DNA of 64,000 bases from Anaerococcus senegalensis JC48 (GTDB taxonomy: Bacteria > Bacillota > Clostridia > Tissierellales > Peptoniphilaceae). This document shows, in pieces, positions 1-8,472 of the stretch (the first letter of the stretch is position 1; the number at the start of each line of letters is the position of its first letter). The position numbers were made by a program, and so were the translations under genes. The DNA lies in assembly GCF_000321005.1 (NCBI RefSeq), contig NZ_HE578907.1, positions 1,108,059 to 1,172,058 on the forward strand, written 5' to 3'. Below the pieces are notes generated by a model. It was not told the DNA's origin. It saw only the letters and a list, made by a program, of their open reading frames with translations, and searched no databases.

Positions 1-331
1 CCCCTAAGAACCCCCATCTTTATAACCCCTTAACCGGCCCTTGCAGGGAGCAAAATTAGAAAGAAACTAAAGTTTCTTTCAGTTTTAAATTGTTTATCCA
101 AATTTTTAAAAGAAGAAAAGCCCAAAATAAATAAATTCTAAGTTCATTAAAAGAGAAAAAATAAAATCACTACCGTTCAAACAATTTTTTCTCTAATAAT
201 TCACTTGAATTTATAGTTATTTTTAAATAGCTCTTAAACTTCAAAAACTTGAAAGAAGCGTTAGCTTCTTACAAAACCAGCTCCATGCAATGGTCGGTTG
301 CAGGGGGGCAAAAAAGTGGGGGTTTTAGGGG
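1..331. repeat. MITE-like element with ~50-bp imperfect terminal inverted repeats
   Basis: The first 51 bases (cccctaa...gggagc) recur in inverted, imperfect form at 280-331 (gctcc...ttagggg). The arms share the outer cccctaa/ttagggg ends, a run of C/G blocks and the inner gggagc/gctcc edge. Inside lie two short perfect hairpins, gaaactaaagtttc at 63-76 and agaagcgttagcttct at 254-269. No coding frame is visible. This fits a small non-autonomous inverted-repeat element. The window starts at its edge, so the true left end and any target duplication cannot be seen. Confidence 0.55.
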
Positions 332-525
332 ATATAATTATCTTGAAATTGTTCCAGTGGTACAATTTCAATAATTATACCGCGGAGATTATTCGTAGTT
401 TTAATTTGAAATTGAATTTTGATTTAAGATTTTTTTAAATTTAAAAATCAAGTTAGCGTGGAAAAAGGGGGAGAATCGAAACTCCCCCATTTCCTCCGCC
501 CTAACATTACGAAGAATTAATTAAA
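332..525. other. Structured intergenic region downstream of proA
   Basis: There is no gene here, but two strong stem-loops. At 332-379 a stem of about 18 bp is formed by ataattat.ttgaaattgt and its inverse. At about 452-515 a long stem runs from gttagcg through gggggag, with the loop aatcgaaa, back through ctccccc to ccctaac. The outer sequences attattcgtag (about 390) and ttacgaagaat (about 510) are also inverse repeats. It may be a second inverted-repeat element or a structured 3' region. No known RNA family was recognised. Confidence 0.45.
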
Positions 526-577
526 TAAAATAATTTGTTCTAAAACAAAAACTTTCTAAAATAATCTTTCAAAAAGA

Positions 578-1849
578 TTATTCCCTAATTTGCCCTTTAC
601 CCAAAATCACATATTTATATGTTGTAAGTTCATTTAATCCAACTGGGCCCCTTGCGTGGAGTCTTTGGGTTGAAATTCCTATTTCTGCTCCAAATCCAAA
701 TTCTGAACCGTCTGTAAATCTTGTTGAGGCGTTTACATAAACGCAAGCTGAATCTACTTCATTAACAAATTTATTCGCCCTTTCTATTTTTTCTGTAATT
801 ATTGCATCTGAATGTCCTGTCGAATATTTATAAATATGATCAATCGCCTCGTTTATATTTTCCACTTCTTTTATTGAAAATTCATAATCTAAATATTCTT
901 TTCCATAATCTTCATCGCTTGCAGGAATTGCACCTTTTATTTTTCCTATAGAATTTTTACAAGCATGAACTTTTAATTTGTATTTTCCAATAATTTTATT
1001 TAGTCCATCATAAAAACTTTGGTCTATATCCTTGTGAACGACTAAGCTTTCAAGAGCATTACAAACGCCAATTCTTTGAGTTTTGCCGTTTTCGAAAATC
1101 TTCAATGCTTTTTTTATATCAGCATATTTATCAACATATAAATGACAATTTCCTACTCCAGTCTCAAGGGTTGGTACACTTGCATTTTTTACGACAGCAT
1201 TAATTAAAGATGCAGATCCTCTTGGAATTAATAAATCTACATATCCATTTAATTTCATAAGTTCAGTTGATGAATCTCTTGTAGTATCATCAATTATTTG
1301 TACAATATTTTCGTTAAAGCCAGACTCTTTTATAGCTTCTCTTATGGCATTTGCGATTGCAAGGGAAGAATTTATTGCTTCTTTTCCACTTCTTAAAATT
1401 ATGGTATTTGAAGATTTTATGGCAAGAATTGAAGCGTCCAAGGTTACATTTGGTCTTGCCTCATAAATCATTGCCAAAGAACCTATAGCAACTGATTTTT
1501 TTCCAATCAAAAGTCCATTTTCTAAAGTTCTAACATCAGTCATTTTTCCAATTGGATCAGGAAGTTTTATCATTTGATCAATTGATAAAATCATTGAATC
1601 AATTCTCTTGTTATCAAGCTTTAATCTATCAAGAAGACCTTCTGCCATATTATTTGAAAGACCATTGTCATAGTCTTTTTTATTAGCAATAAGTATATTT
1701 TTTCTATTATTTTCTAAAGAAATTTTTATATTTTCTAAAATTTTATTTTTATCTTTTGTTGAAAGCTTTACAAAATCTTTTTTCGCTTTTTTGGAAAGCT
1801 CTCCCATCCTAGTTAATTTTTCTTTTAAAGATTGTTCCAATTTCTTCAC
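578..1849 (-). CDS. proA: Gamma-glutamyl phosphate reductase (ProA)
   Basis: This enzyme carries out the second step of proline synthesis, the NADPH-dependent reduction of gamma-glutamyl phosphate to glutamate semialdehyde. The 423 residues match the usual length of the family. The catalytic cysteine lies in QRIGVCNALES (about Cys263), and family blocks such as IYEARPNVT, LIPRGSASL and VNASTRFTDGSEFGFGAE are intact. The gene follows proB and overlaps it by 41 bp, so the two are surely one operon. The start is uncertain. The longest frame begins with GTG, but AGGTGA stands about 5 bases before an in-frame TTG three codons later (1838-1840), which may be the real start. A weak stem-loop overlaps the stop codon at about 560-583. 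Confidence 0.95.
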   Translation of the reverse strand: MKKLEQSLKEKLTRMGELSKKAKKDFVKLSTKDKNKILENIKISLENNRKNILIANKKDYDNGLSNNMAEGLLDRLKLDNKRIDSMILSIDQMIKLPDPIGKMTDVRTLENGLLIGKKSVAIGSLAMIYEARPNVTLDASILAIKSSNTIILRSGKEAINSSLAIANAIREAIKESGFNENIVQIIDDTTRDSSTELMKLNGYVDLLIPRGSASLINAVVKNASVPTLETGVGNCHLYVDKYADIKKALKIFENGKTQRIGVCNALESLVVHKDIDQSFYDGLNKIIGKYKLKVHACKNSIGKIKGAIPASDEDYGKEYLDYEFSIKEVENINEAIDHIYKYSTGHSDAIITEKIERANKFVNEVDSACVYVNASTRFTDGSEFGFGAEIGISTQRLHARGPVGLNELTTYKYVILGKGQIRE

Positions 1850-2603
1850 CTTTCACAATTTTTCTTATATTTTTCAAATCACTTGAATTAGCAATTACTG
1901 TATCAATTCCTTTTTCCATACAAAGATTGGCAGCATTTATTTTTGTCGCCATTCCACCTGTACCTATATTTGAGTAAGAATCTTTTCCCATAGCTCTTAA
2001 TTTTTCATCAATTATATTTACTTCTTTTACTAATTTTGCATCCTTATTAATTCTTGGATCATCAGTATAAAGTCCATCAATATCTGATAAAAGCATTAAT
2101 AAATCAGCATCTACAAGTCTTGCAACTACTGATGAAAGTGTATCATTATCTCCAAAATCTATTTCGTAAGTTGAAATTGTATCATTTTCATTTACAATTG
2201 GAATAACTCCCATTTCCAACAAATCATTAATGGTATTTTTAGCATTTACATTCATAACCTTGTTGGTTTCTACCATTCTTGTAAGAAGAATTTGTCCTAT
2301 AGAATATCCATATTCTGCAAAAGCTTTTAGGAAAGTATTCATCAAAGTTACTTGACCAACAGCAGCTGTGGCTTGTTTTTTACTTATATCATTTCTAGGT
2401 CTTTTTACATTTAGTCTATTTGATCCAGTTGCTATAGCTCCTGATGAAACCAAAATCACTTTGATTCCTTTATTTTCCAAATTTACAATTTCCTTGGCCA
2501 AATCTTCTATTCTTTCGATATTTACTCCACCGTTTTCGTGGCTTACGGAAGAAGATCCGACTTTTATAACTATTTTTTTTAATTCATTACTAAATTCTCT
2601 CAT
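1809..2603 (-). CDS. proB: Glutamate 5-kinase (ProB), short form without PUA domain
   Basis: ProB phosphorylates glutamate to gamma-glutamyl phosphate, the first step of proline synthesis, and hands the product to ProA encoded next. The amino-acid kinase fold is complete: Lys in IVIKVGSSSV, SSGAIATG, NENDTIST, FGDNDTLSS and GTGGMATK near residue 220. The protein stops at about 264 residues, so it lacks the C-terminal PUA domain of the 367-residue E. coli type; short forms are known. I chose the ATG at 2601-2603 because GGTGA lies just upstream. The frame stays open 20 codons further upstream, but that part has no ribosome binding site and does not look like ProB. Confidence 0.94.
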   Translation of the reverse strand: MREFSNELKKIVIKVGSSSVSHENGGVNIERIEDLAKEIVNLENKGIKVILVSSGAIATGSNRLNVKRPRNDISKKQATAAVGQVTLMNTFLKAFAEYGYSIGQILLTRMVETNKVMNVNAKNTINDLLEMGVIPIVNENDTISTYEIDFGDNDTLSSVVARLVDADLLMLLSDIDGLYTDDPRINKDAKLVKEVNIIDEKLRAMGKDSYSNIGTGGMATKINAANLCMEKGIDTVIANSSDLKNIRKIVKGEEIGTIFKRKIN

Positions 2604-2734
2604 ATTTTTCACCATATTATATTTTATAAGAAAACACAAAAATAAGCAATTTAAAACACCCAATTGCAGGGTGGTATTTGAGAAGAAATATTAGAATATT
2701 TTAATTGCTAAAGCTTAAATTTAATTCTACTTAT

Positions 2735-3015
2735 CATTTTTTAAGAGATCTCTCCACACTAAAACCAATTTGCTTTGCAAATTTCCCCTTGATTTCACCT
2801 AGTTTTAGGGATAAATATGCCAAATCAAGGCATATTTATCAAGTCGAGATGGGTTATTGCGGTATGTTTTTAATTGCTGAAGTTTAATTTTTTTATTATC
2901 TTTCAAATTTAAAAAAATGAAATTTAAGCATTATATTAGTTTATTCTTCAGCTATTAGTTCCATATAAAAATTAACCCATCTCGAGCGAATGTAATGAGT
3001 CGAGAGATCTCTTTT
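2735..3015. repeat. Palindromic intergenic element between proB and the MetE-like gene
   Basis: Most of the gap from 2604 to 3111 is an inverted-repeat structure. The outer arms carry agagatctct (about 2743 and about 3005). A second pair of arms of about 40 bp, cgagatgggtta...ttgctgaag at 2843-2885 and its inverse at 2948-2985, is nested inside. A perfect 12-bp stem (gataaatatgcc/ggcatatttatc) sits at 2810-2840. The right arm carries cgagcgaatgtaatgagtcg, which looks like a dispersed intergenic repeat. The only open frame here (2705-2887, plus) has no ribosome binding site and follows the palindrome, so I do not call it a gene. Confidence 0.5.
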
Positions 3016-3111
3016 ATTTGCTTTTCTTATTAATCTATCTTCCCTAGAATTAACTATATACAAAAATTAAATTAATATATATAAAAATTAAATTATCTCC
3101 TAGTCAAGTAT

Positions 3112-4218
3112 CTACAAAACTTCTTCAGCTACTTCTTTTATTAGGGCAATTTTTTTCCATTGATCTTCTTCTGTAATTTTATTTCCTTCTTCTGTTGAAG
3201 AGAAACCACATTGTGGGGAGATTGCTATTTGGTCCTTATCTAAATATTTTTTAGCCTCATTAATTCTAGCTATCAAATCTTCTTTTTTCTCTAAATCTGC
3301 CCTTTTACTTGTAACTAGGCCTAGGACAACTTTTTTTCCTTTTGGAACTTTTTTTAAGGCCTCAAATGATCCTGATCTTTTATCATCATATTCTAAGAAG
3401 AATCCATTTACATGCTCATCTTTTAGCAAATAATCTGCGATTTTATCATAACCACCCTTAAAGTGGAAGGCTGATTTATAATTTCCCCTACAAATATGGG
3501 TTAAAACATTTAATCCTTCTGGTGCCTTATCAATTGCCTCATTATTTATTGTCAAATACGTCTTCTTTAATTCTTCAACGTTTTTGCCGTCTTTTTCATA
3601 TTCTTCTATTGCATCATCATCAACCAAGGCTCCCCAAGTGCAATCATCAATTTGAACAGTTTCACAACCTAAATCATGAAGTTCTTTGAAAAATTCTCCA
3701 TAAGCCTTAGCCACATCTTTTATAAAATCATCTTCGTTTTCATAAACCCCGCCTTCTCCAATTTGATTATAAACTGTTCTTAATAATTGGGCAGGAGCAG
3801 GTATGGTTTGTTTTGCTTTTATGTCATTTTCTTCAAATTTTTGTACGTATTTAAAATGTTCTAAAAATGGGTGGTTTGTACCTAAAATTTTACCTACAAT
3901 TTTTACAGAGTCTGGCCTTAAAACTTCTCCATGAAATTTTATTCTCTTATCTTCTTCTAGGGTATATTTTTCTATTCCATTTAGGCCCCAAAAAAAGTCA
4001 TAGTGCCACCAGCTTCTTCTAAATTCACCGTCTGTTATAAATTTAAGACCAGCCTCTTTTTCCTTTTCAATTAACTTTTCAATTTCTTCATCTTCAATTT
4101 TTTTAAGGTCAATTTCCTTAATTACTCCCTTAGAAAAATCTTCTCTTGCTTTTTTTAATCTTTCTGGTCTTAAAAAAGATCCTACAATATCATATTTGTA
4201 TGGTGCTCTTACTGTCAT
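3112..4218 (-). CDS. MetE-like cobalamin-independent methionine synthase family protein (short form)
   Basis: The 368-residue protein corresponds to the catalytic C-terminal half of MetE, as in the YxjG/YxjH group, and lacks the N-terminal MetE domain. Zinc-ligand candidates are in order: His241 and Cys243 (LTHICRG), a Glu near 274 (FFLEYDD) and Cys337 (SPQCGFSS). It probably transfers a methyl group to homocysteine or a related thiol. The methyl donor of short forms is not settled. AAGGAG stands 7 bases before the ATG at 4216-4218; the longer open frame upstream is the T-box leader read as protein. The T-box upstream, probably methionyl-tRNA-sensing, supports a role in methionine supply. Confidence 0.85.
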   Translation of the reverse strand: MTVRAPYKYDIVGSFLRPERLKKAREDFSKGVIKEIDLKKIEDEEIEKLIEKEKEAGLKFITDGEFRRSWWHYDFFWGLNGIEKYTLEEDKRIKFHGEVLRPDSVKIVGKILGTNHPFLEHFKYVQKFEENDIKAKQTIPAPAQLLRTVYNQIGEGGVYENEDDFIKDVAKAYGEFFKELHDLGCETVQIDDCTWGALVDDDAIEEYEKDGKNVEELKKTYLTINNEAIDKAPEGLNVLTHICRGNYKSAFHFKGGYDKIADYLLKDEHVNGFFLEYDDKRSGSFEALKKVPKGKKVVLGLVTSKRADLEKKEDLIARINEAKKYLDKDQIAISPQCGFSSTEEGNKITEEDQWKKIALIKEVAEEVL

Positions 4219-4553
4219 TTTTTTCTCCTTAAAAATATAAATTTTTAGGCCTGAGTTAAAATCTGGTTGATAATTTTGTAATAAAAAAGTCCTTATTATA
4301 ATCAAATGATTATAATAAGGACGAAAATTCCGCGTTACCACCTTAATTGCATAATATTTTATGCCACTTATCAGATACATTCATATCCTATCTCTATAAC
4401 GGGAGATCCCGTCTTGTCCTAAATATCGAACAAGCCCATCAGAGGCCATTTTCGTTTTTGCTTTGTTTTATTCCATCTCAGCTTACGGAACTCTCTTTGA
4501 AAACTCTACTAAACTACTTTTCTCGTTTTATGGTTTTTTATTCTTCTAACTTG
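4219..4553 (-). ncRNA. T-box leader, probably tRNA-Met responsive
   Basis: Read on the minus strand, the leader contains AGAGAG (4491-4496), then GCTGAGATGG as in stem I, and the T-box core GGTGGTAACGCGG at 4330-4342. It ends in a terminator at 4289-4322, a 15-bp stem closed by ATTT and followed by six T. The UGGU in the core fits a tRNA with discriminator A, as in tRNA-Met. An AUG at 4447-4449 (GAAAATGGCC) is the best specifier candidate, but I have not folded the RNA. Uncharged tRNA would favour readthrough into the MetE-like gene. Confidence 0.9.
4289..4322 (-). terminator. T-box intrinsic terminator
   Basis: This is a perfect 15-bp stem (gtccttattataatc and its inverse) with a 4-base loop, followed on the minus strand by a run of T. 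It is the OFF structure of the T-box and competes with the antiterminator that contains the T-box core. Confidence 0.9.
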
Positions 4554-4559
4554 ATACTT

Positions 4560-4588
4560 ATTCTAGCAGGGATTTTTTCTTTTGTCAA
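4560..4588 (-). promoter_or_regulatory. Promoter of the T-box/metE-like unit
   Basis: TTGACA (4583-4588) and TAGAAT (4560-4565) are separated by 17 bases, and TGC directly precedes the -10 hexamer, giving an extended -10. Transcription would start near 4553, just before the T-box leader. The promoter lies right after the stop codon of the upstream alcohol dehydrogenase gene. Confidence 0.8.
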
Positions 4589-4593
4589 ATTTT

Positions 4594-5769
4594 TTAATCT
4601 TCAAGGCACATTTCATAAATTTTTCTTACATCAGCTGGACTAAGTTCAATAAATCCATTGATTTTTCCTTTTTCACCACACGCTTTTTTGCTCATTTGGT
4701 CAAAATATTTTTCATCAATATTTATTTTTTTAAGATTTGAATCAAGTCCTAAAGTTTCGAAGAAAAATTCTTTTACTTTTTCTATTGCTTTTTTGGCAAC
4801 TTCCATTTGGTCAAGATTTTTGTCAATATCAAATACATTTACTCCCAAATCATAAAATTTATGAGCAGTTGATTCATTTAATACATATTCCATCCATCTT
4901 GGTGTTAAAATTGCAAGACCAAGTCCGTGAGTTATATCATAAAAGGCTGAAAGTTCATGTTCAATTGGGTGAACTGTCCACTCAGATTTACTTGATGATG
5001 ATACAAATCCATTAATTGCCCAAGAAGAAGCCCACATCAAATTTGCTCTTGCCTCGTAATTATTTGGATCTTTTACAGCAATTGGTCCATATTTAATTAC
5101 AGTTTTCATTAATGATTCCATCATTCTATCAAGCATATACATTGATTCATCTTGGTTAAAATAATTTTCAAAAATATGAGACAAAATATCACTTGATCCA
5201 CAAGCTGTTTGATATTTACTTACTGAGTAAGTTATTTCTGGATTTAAAAATGAAACTTTTGGTCTTGTATCAGGGTGACCTGATGAAAGTTTTTCTTTTG
5301 TTTCAGGATTTGTAATTACTCCTCCATTATCCATTTCAGATCCTGTTGCAGCCATAGTTAAAACTGATAAAAGTGGAATTGCAGGACTCATTGGTTTTGC
5401 TTTAGAAATAAATTCCCAAGGATCAAAATCTGCGAGGGCTCCTGCTGCCATAAATTTTGAGGCATCAATAGTAGATCCACCACCAACAGCAAGAATTGCT
5501 CCTATATTATTTTCTTTTATAATTTCAACACCTTTTCTTACAGAATCAATCCTAGGATTTGGTTCAATTCCTGAAAGTTCAAAGATTTCTACTCCAGAAT
5601 TTTTAAGTTCTTTTACTACCTTGTCATATACACCATTTTTTTTGATAGATCCTCCACCATATGTCAAAAGAACCTTATTTGAATATTTTTTAACTTCTTC
5701 TCCCACAAAATCTAGGGCGTCTTTTCCAAAATGTATTTTTGTAGGAATACTATAAGTAAAATCTAACAT
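4594..5769 (-). CDS. Iron-containing alcohol dehydrogenase (butanol dehydrogenase-like)
   Basis: This is a 391-residue group III alcohol dehydrogenase, closest in look to the NAD(P)H-dependent butanol dehydrogenases BdhA/BdhB and YqhD. The nucleotide-binding GGGST (AVGGGSTIDASKF) and the metal-binding His residues in SSDILSHIFE, HPIEHELSA and DITHGLGLA are present. It probably reduces aldehydes to alcohols to regenerate NAD(P)+ in fermentation. AAGGAGGATTT precedes the ATG. It is a single gene; the neighbours on both sides have their own promoter or terminator. The exact substrate cannot be read from the sequence. Confidence 0.9.
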   Translation of the reverse strand: MLDFTYSIPTKIHFGKDALDFVGEEVKKYSNKVLLTYGGGSIKKNGVYDKVVKELKNSGVEIFELSGIEPNPRIDSVRKGVEIIKENNIGAILAVGGGSTIDASKFMAAGALADFDPWEFISKAKPMSPAIPLLSVLTMAATGSEMDNGGVITNPETKEKLSSGHPDTRPKVSFLNPEITYSVSKYQTACGSSDILSHIFENYFNQDESMYMLDRMMESLMKTVIKYGPIAVKDPNNYEARANLMWASSWAINGFVSSSSKSEWTVHPIEHELSAFYDITHGLGLAILTPRWMEYVLNESTAHKFYDLGVNVFDIDKNLDQMEVAKKAIEKVKEFFFETLGLDSNLKKINIDEKYFDQMSKKACGEKGKINGFIELSPADVRKIYEMCLED

Positions 5770-5842
5770 AAATCCTCCTTAATTTTTCATCTAATTTATT
5801 CTTACCCAAATTATAAGTTAAAAATTTTTATCAATTAAAAAA

Positions 5843-5875
5843 GGCATATATAGCAAGTAAGATTCTATATATGCC
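5843..5875 (-). terminator. Terminator of the polyol PTS operon
   Basis: An imperfect stem (ggcatatata.../...tatatatgcc) is followed on the minus strand by TTTTTT. It lies about 8 bases past the stop codon of the EIIBA-containing frame. Confidence 0.85.
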
Positions 5876-5882
5876 CTTAATT

Positions 5883-7307
5883 TTATTCTAGTACTTTTTT
5901 AATTTTTTCCTTATCAGCGAGTTCTACTATTTCTTTTACTTTTTCTTCAGTATCAAATTCTGTAGCAATTTTTGATAAGATTTCTAAATGCTCGTCTCCT
6001 TTTCCAGCTATTCCTATCACTAAATATACTTTTTCATCATTCCAAGTAATTCCGTTTTTATTTACTATAACAACAAGTCCAGTATTTAAAATTTCTGACT
6101 TATAATCATAAGCTCCATGTGGAATTGCAAGACCGTTGCCCATATTTGTGTGGAATTCTGATTCTTTTTCTTTCATTCCATCTAAATATTTTTCTGTTGT
6201 ATAGCCACCTGATACAAATTTTTGGTTGATTTTTATGAGGGCGTCTTCTTTTGTTGTAATTGAATTATCAATTATAATATTATCATTTGGTAAAACTTCC
6301 AAGCTTGTTTTTAAATCTGATCTTTTTTCATTTAATAATTTTACTACATCATCAAATTCTTTTGGGTTTATATAGGATGATATTATAATTCTTGTTTTAT
6401 TTGGTGCTTTTTTCTTAGCAGCTTCTGCTAATTCTTTGTGAACAACTATAAGATCAGCATCATCAGGAATTGATTGGATTGATGTATGGATTACGTCAAT
6501 ATCAAAGCCTTCATTTTTTAATCTTTTCTTTAATGATGAAGCTGTCATTGCGCTTGATCCCATTCCAGCATCACAAGCTACTACGATTTTTTCAATTTCT
6601 TTTGAAGAAATTTCATTTCCAATATTTTCATTTAAATTTTCACTTGTTTCTTCTTCATCACCAGTATAATTTTTGTAATATCTTTTTACAAAGATACTTG
6701 CAACTAAGAAAGTTACTATTGTAGCTGATAATACTACAATTAACATAGCTAAATATTTTCCCTTAGGTGTCATAGCTATTACTGAAAATATTGATGCAGG
6801 TGATGGAGTATAAACTGTTCCGTAATGTAAAAGTTGCATTACAATAATATTTGTAGCTTGTCCTGCAATACAAGCAATTAATGTTAATGGGTTTGATAAA
6901 ACATATGGAAAATATATTTCATGAATTCCACCCAAAAATTGAATAATCATAGCACCAGGTGCTGCTTCTTTCATATTTCCTTTTCCAAATTTCCAATATG
7001 CAAGTAGTATTCCAAGACCAATTCCTGGATTTCCAATTATCATAAATAATGGTGAATATCCTACTTTTGCAACTTGAGTTAGGCCAAGAGGTGCCATTAT
7101 ACCGTGGTCGATTGCATTATTTAAGAATAATACCCTACCAGGTTCTATTAATAATGAAACAAGTGGTAAGAATCCTTTGTTCATTAAATATTCAATTCCC
7201 CCAGCCATTGCATTTGTAACTGATACTACGACAGGTTCTATAAATAAGAAAGATAGAACACAAATAATTCCACCAAGAATTCCAAGTGAGAAATTATCAA
7301 CTATCAT
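5883..7307 (-). CDS. mtlA: Mannitol-type PTS EIICBA, C-terminal part after a frameshift
   Basis: This frame holds most of the membrane EIIC domain (start to about residue 215), the EIIB domain with the phosphocysteine in VVACDAGMGSSA (Cys245) and the EIIA domain with the phospho-His in AIPHGAYD (His397). Together with the preceding 125-residue frame it makes a normal MtlA of about 605 residues. The two frames are joined without loss if one A is removed from the AAAA run (plus-strand tttt 7332-7335): the reading then continues [19 protein letters not shown]. The ATG at 7305-7307 lies inside the conserved EIIC sequence and has no ribosome binding site, so it is probably not a true start. The gene is either inactivated or carries a sequencing indel. 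Confidence 0.85.
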   Translation of the reverse strand: MIVDNFSLGILGGIICVLSFLFIEPVVVSVTNAMAGGIEYLMNKGFLPLVSLLIEPGRVLFLNNAIDHGIMAPLGLTQVAKVGYSPLFMIIGNPGIGLGILLAYWKFGKGNMKEAAPGAMIIQFLGGIHEIYFPYVLSNPLTLIACIAGQATNIIVMQLLHYGTVYTPSPASIFSVIAMTPKGKYLAMLIVVLSATIVTFLVASIFVKRYYKNYTGDEEETSENLNENIGNEISSKEIEKIVVACDAGMGSSAMTASSLKKRLKNEGFDIDVIHTSIQSIPDDADLIVVHKELAEAAKKKAPNKTRIIISSYINPKEFDDVVKLLNEKRSDLKTSLEVLPNDNIIIDNSITTKEDALIKINQKFVSGGYTTEKYLDGMKEKESEFHTNMGNGLAIPHGAYDYKSEILNTGLVVIVNKNGITWNDEKVYLVIGIAGKGDEHLEILSKIATEFDTEEKVKEIVELADKEKIKKVLE

Positions 7308-7326
7308 TTCAAAGCCATTAGGAACT

Positions 7327-7704
7327 TTATCTTTTAACTAAATCATCAAATTTTTTAATTACTAAACCTGAAAATGGACCAATAATCATTGCTCCCAAAA
7401 ACATTGGTATATCTGCTCCTACAACTATACCAAAAGTTCCTATAGCCCCTGCTACTGCTCCTCTTTTTCCATGTACAAGTCCACCACCACTATAACCAAT
7501 CAAAATTGGTAAAAGATAATTTAAAAGTGGTATAATAAGTTTTGCTATTTTTTTATTTGGTGCCCAACCTGACTCTATAAAGATTGCAGTAATAAGACCA
7601 AAAGCTATAAAAGCTCCTATATTTGGAATTACCATTCCACTTAGAAACGACCCAAACTTCTGGAATTTATCACGAGTATTATTAATATTTTTTTCCCTTG
7701 CCAT
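7327..7704 (-). CDS. mtlA: Mannitol-type PTS EIICBA, N-terminal fragment
   Basis: This is the first part of a mannitol-family [36 protein letters not shown] and [13 protein letters not shown] are typical. It stops after KKFDDLVKR at a TAA created by the one-base frameshift described for the C-terminal part. The start chosen is the ATG at 7702-7704 with AAAGGTGAAATT upstream; the TTG five codons earlier is less likely. It follows the DeoR-family gene by 18 bp in the same operon. Alone, the fragment (about three membrane segments) could not transport. Confidence 0.85.
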   Translation of the reverse strand: MAREKNINNTRDKFQKFGSFLSGMVIPNIGAFIAFGLITAIFIESGWAPNKKIAKLIIPLLNYLLPILIGYSGGGLVHGKRGAVAGAIGTFGIVVGADIPMFLGAMIIGPFSGLVIKKFDDLVKR

Positions 7705-7722
7705 AATTTCACCTTTCAAATA

Positions 7723-8472
7723 CTATATAATTTTTGTAGTTTTTATAATTTTTTCTCTATAATCTTCGCTTACCTTATCACTTATTAAATAATCAAAATC
7801 TTCAATTTTAGAAAAAGTAAATGATGAAACCTTATCAAATTTACTTGAATCTAAAAGCATTATTTTTGTTTTTGATGTTTCCATAAGTCTTTTTTTAAAG
7901 GCTGCTTGATTTTCATCAAAAGTTGAAAACCCTTTCTTTAAATCGAAGGATTCACAAGCTAAAAATGCCTTATCACAATTTATATTATCCAAAAAACTTA
8001 AAGCCTTTGGCCCATTGGTAGAATTTATATCTCTTCCAATAAGACCACCCACAAATATCAACTTGAAGGTAGAATTTTCTGATAAAAAATTTGCTATTGC
8101 AAAATCATTTATAATCAATGTTAAATTCTTAAAACTTGTAAGTTTTTTACATAGGGCAAAACTTGTAGTTCCTGAATCCAAAGCTATGGTGTCATTTTCT
8201 TCAACAAGCTCAATAGCTTTTTTTGCAATCATCATTTTTTTGTCAGTATTTATAATCTTTTTTTCACTAATAGTTTGATATTCGCCAATTTTTTTATTTA
8301 AAATTGCTCCACCATGTGTCCTAGTTAATTTATTATTTTCTTCCAAAAAAGTTAAATCAGCTCTGATTGTAGGCAAGGAAACATTAAATTTCCCTGCCAA
8401 ATCAGCTACACTTGCTTCTTTTTTTTCTCTAAGGTAAGTTAAAATTTCGATCCTTCTTTGTTCAGTAAACAT
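7723..8472 (-). CDS. DeoR-family transcriptional regulator of the polyol PTS operon
   Basis: This 249-residue DeoR-type repressor has an N-terminal helix-turn-helix (RIEILTYLREKKEASVADLA, then SLPTIRADLTFLEE) and a C-terminal sugar-phosphate-sensing domain with ALDSGTTSFAL. It sits between the dehydrogenase and the PTS gene; its ATG overlaps the stop of the dehydrogenase gene by one base (TAATG), so translation is coupled. It probably represses its own operon and is relieved by a phosphorylated polyol. The effector is unknown. Confidence 0.88.
   Translation of the reverse strand: MFTEQRRIEILTYLREKKEASVADLAGKFNVSLPTIRADLTFLEENNKLTRTHGGAILNKKIGEYQTISEKKIINTDKKMMIAKKAIELVEENDTIALDSGTTSFALCKKLTSFKNLTLIINDFAIANFLSENSTFKLIFVGGLIGRDINSTNGPKALSFLDNINCDKAFLACESFDLKKGFSTFDENQAAFKKRLMETSKTKIMLLDSSKFDKVSSFTFSKIEDFDYLISDKVSEDYREKIIKTTKII

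Noticed and set aside
2604-2663. Longer proB start
   Set aside because: The extra 20 codons lack a ribosome binding site and have no counterpart in ProB proteins; GGTGA supports the ATG at 2601-2603.
2655-2680. gggtggtat on the plus strand, which looks like a T-box core
   Set aside because: There is no stem I, specifier or gene downstream on that strand, and the bases form a small hairpin upstream of proB.
2705-2887. Plus-strand open frame of 60 codons between proB and the MetE-like gene
   Set aside because: It lies inside the palindromic element, has no ribosome binding site and its translation is partly the palindrome read as protein.
4219-4380. Longer N-terminus of the MetE-like protein
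   Set aside because: The added stretch is the T-box core and terminator read as codons; AAGGAG supports the ATG at 4216-4218.
7300-7340. Programmed +1 frameshift in mtlA
   Set aside because: There is no slippery codon pair, stimulatory stem or internal Shine-Dalgarno sequence as in known +1 sites; an indel is simpler.
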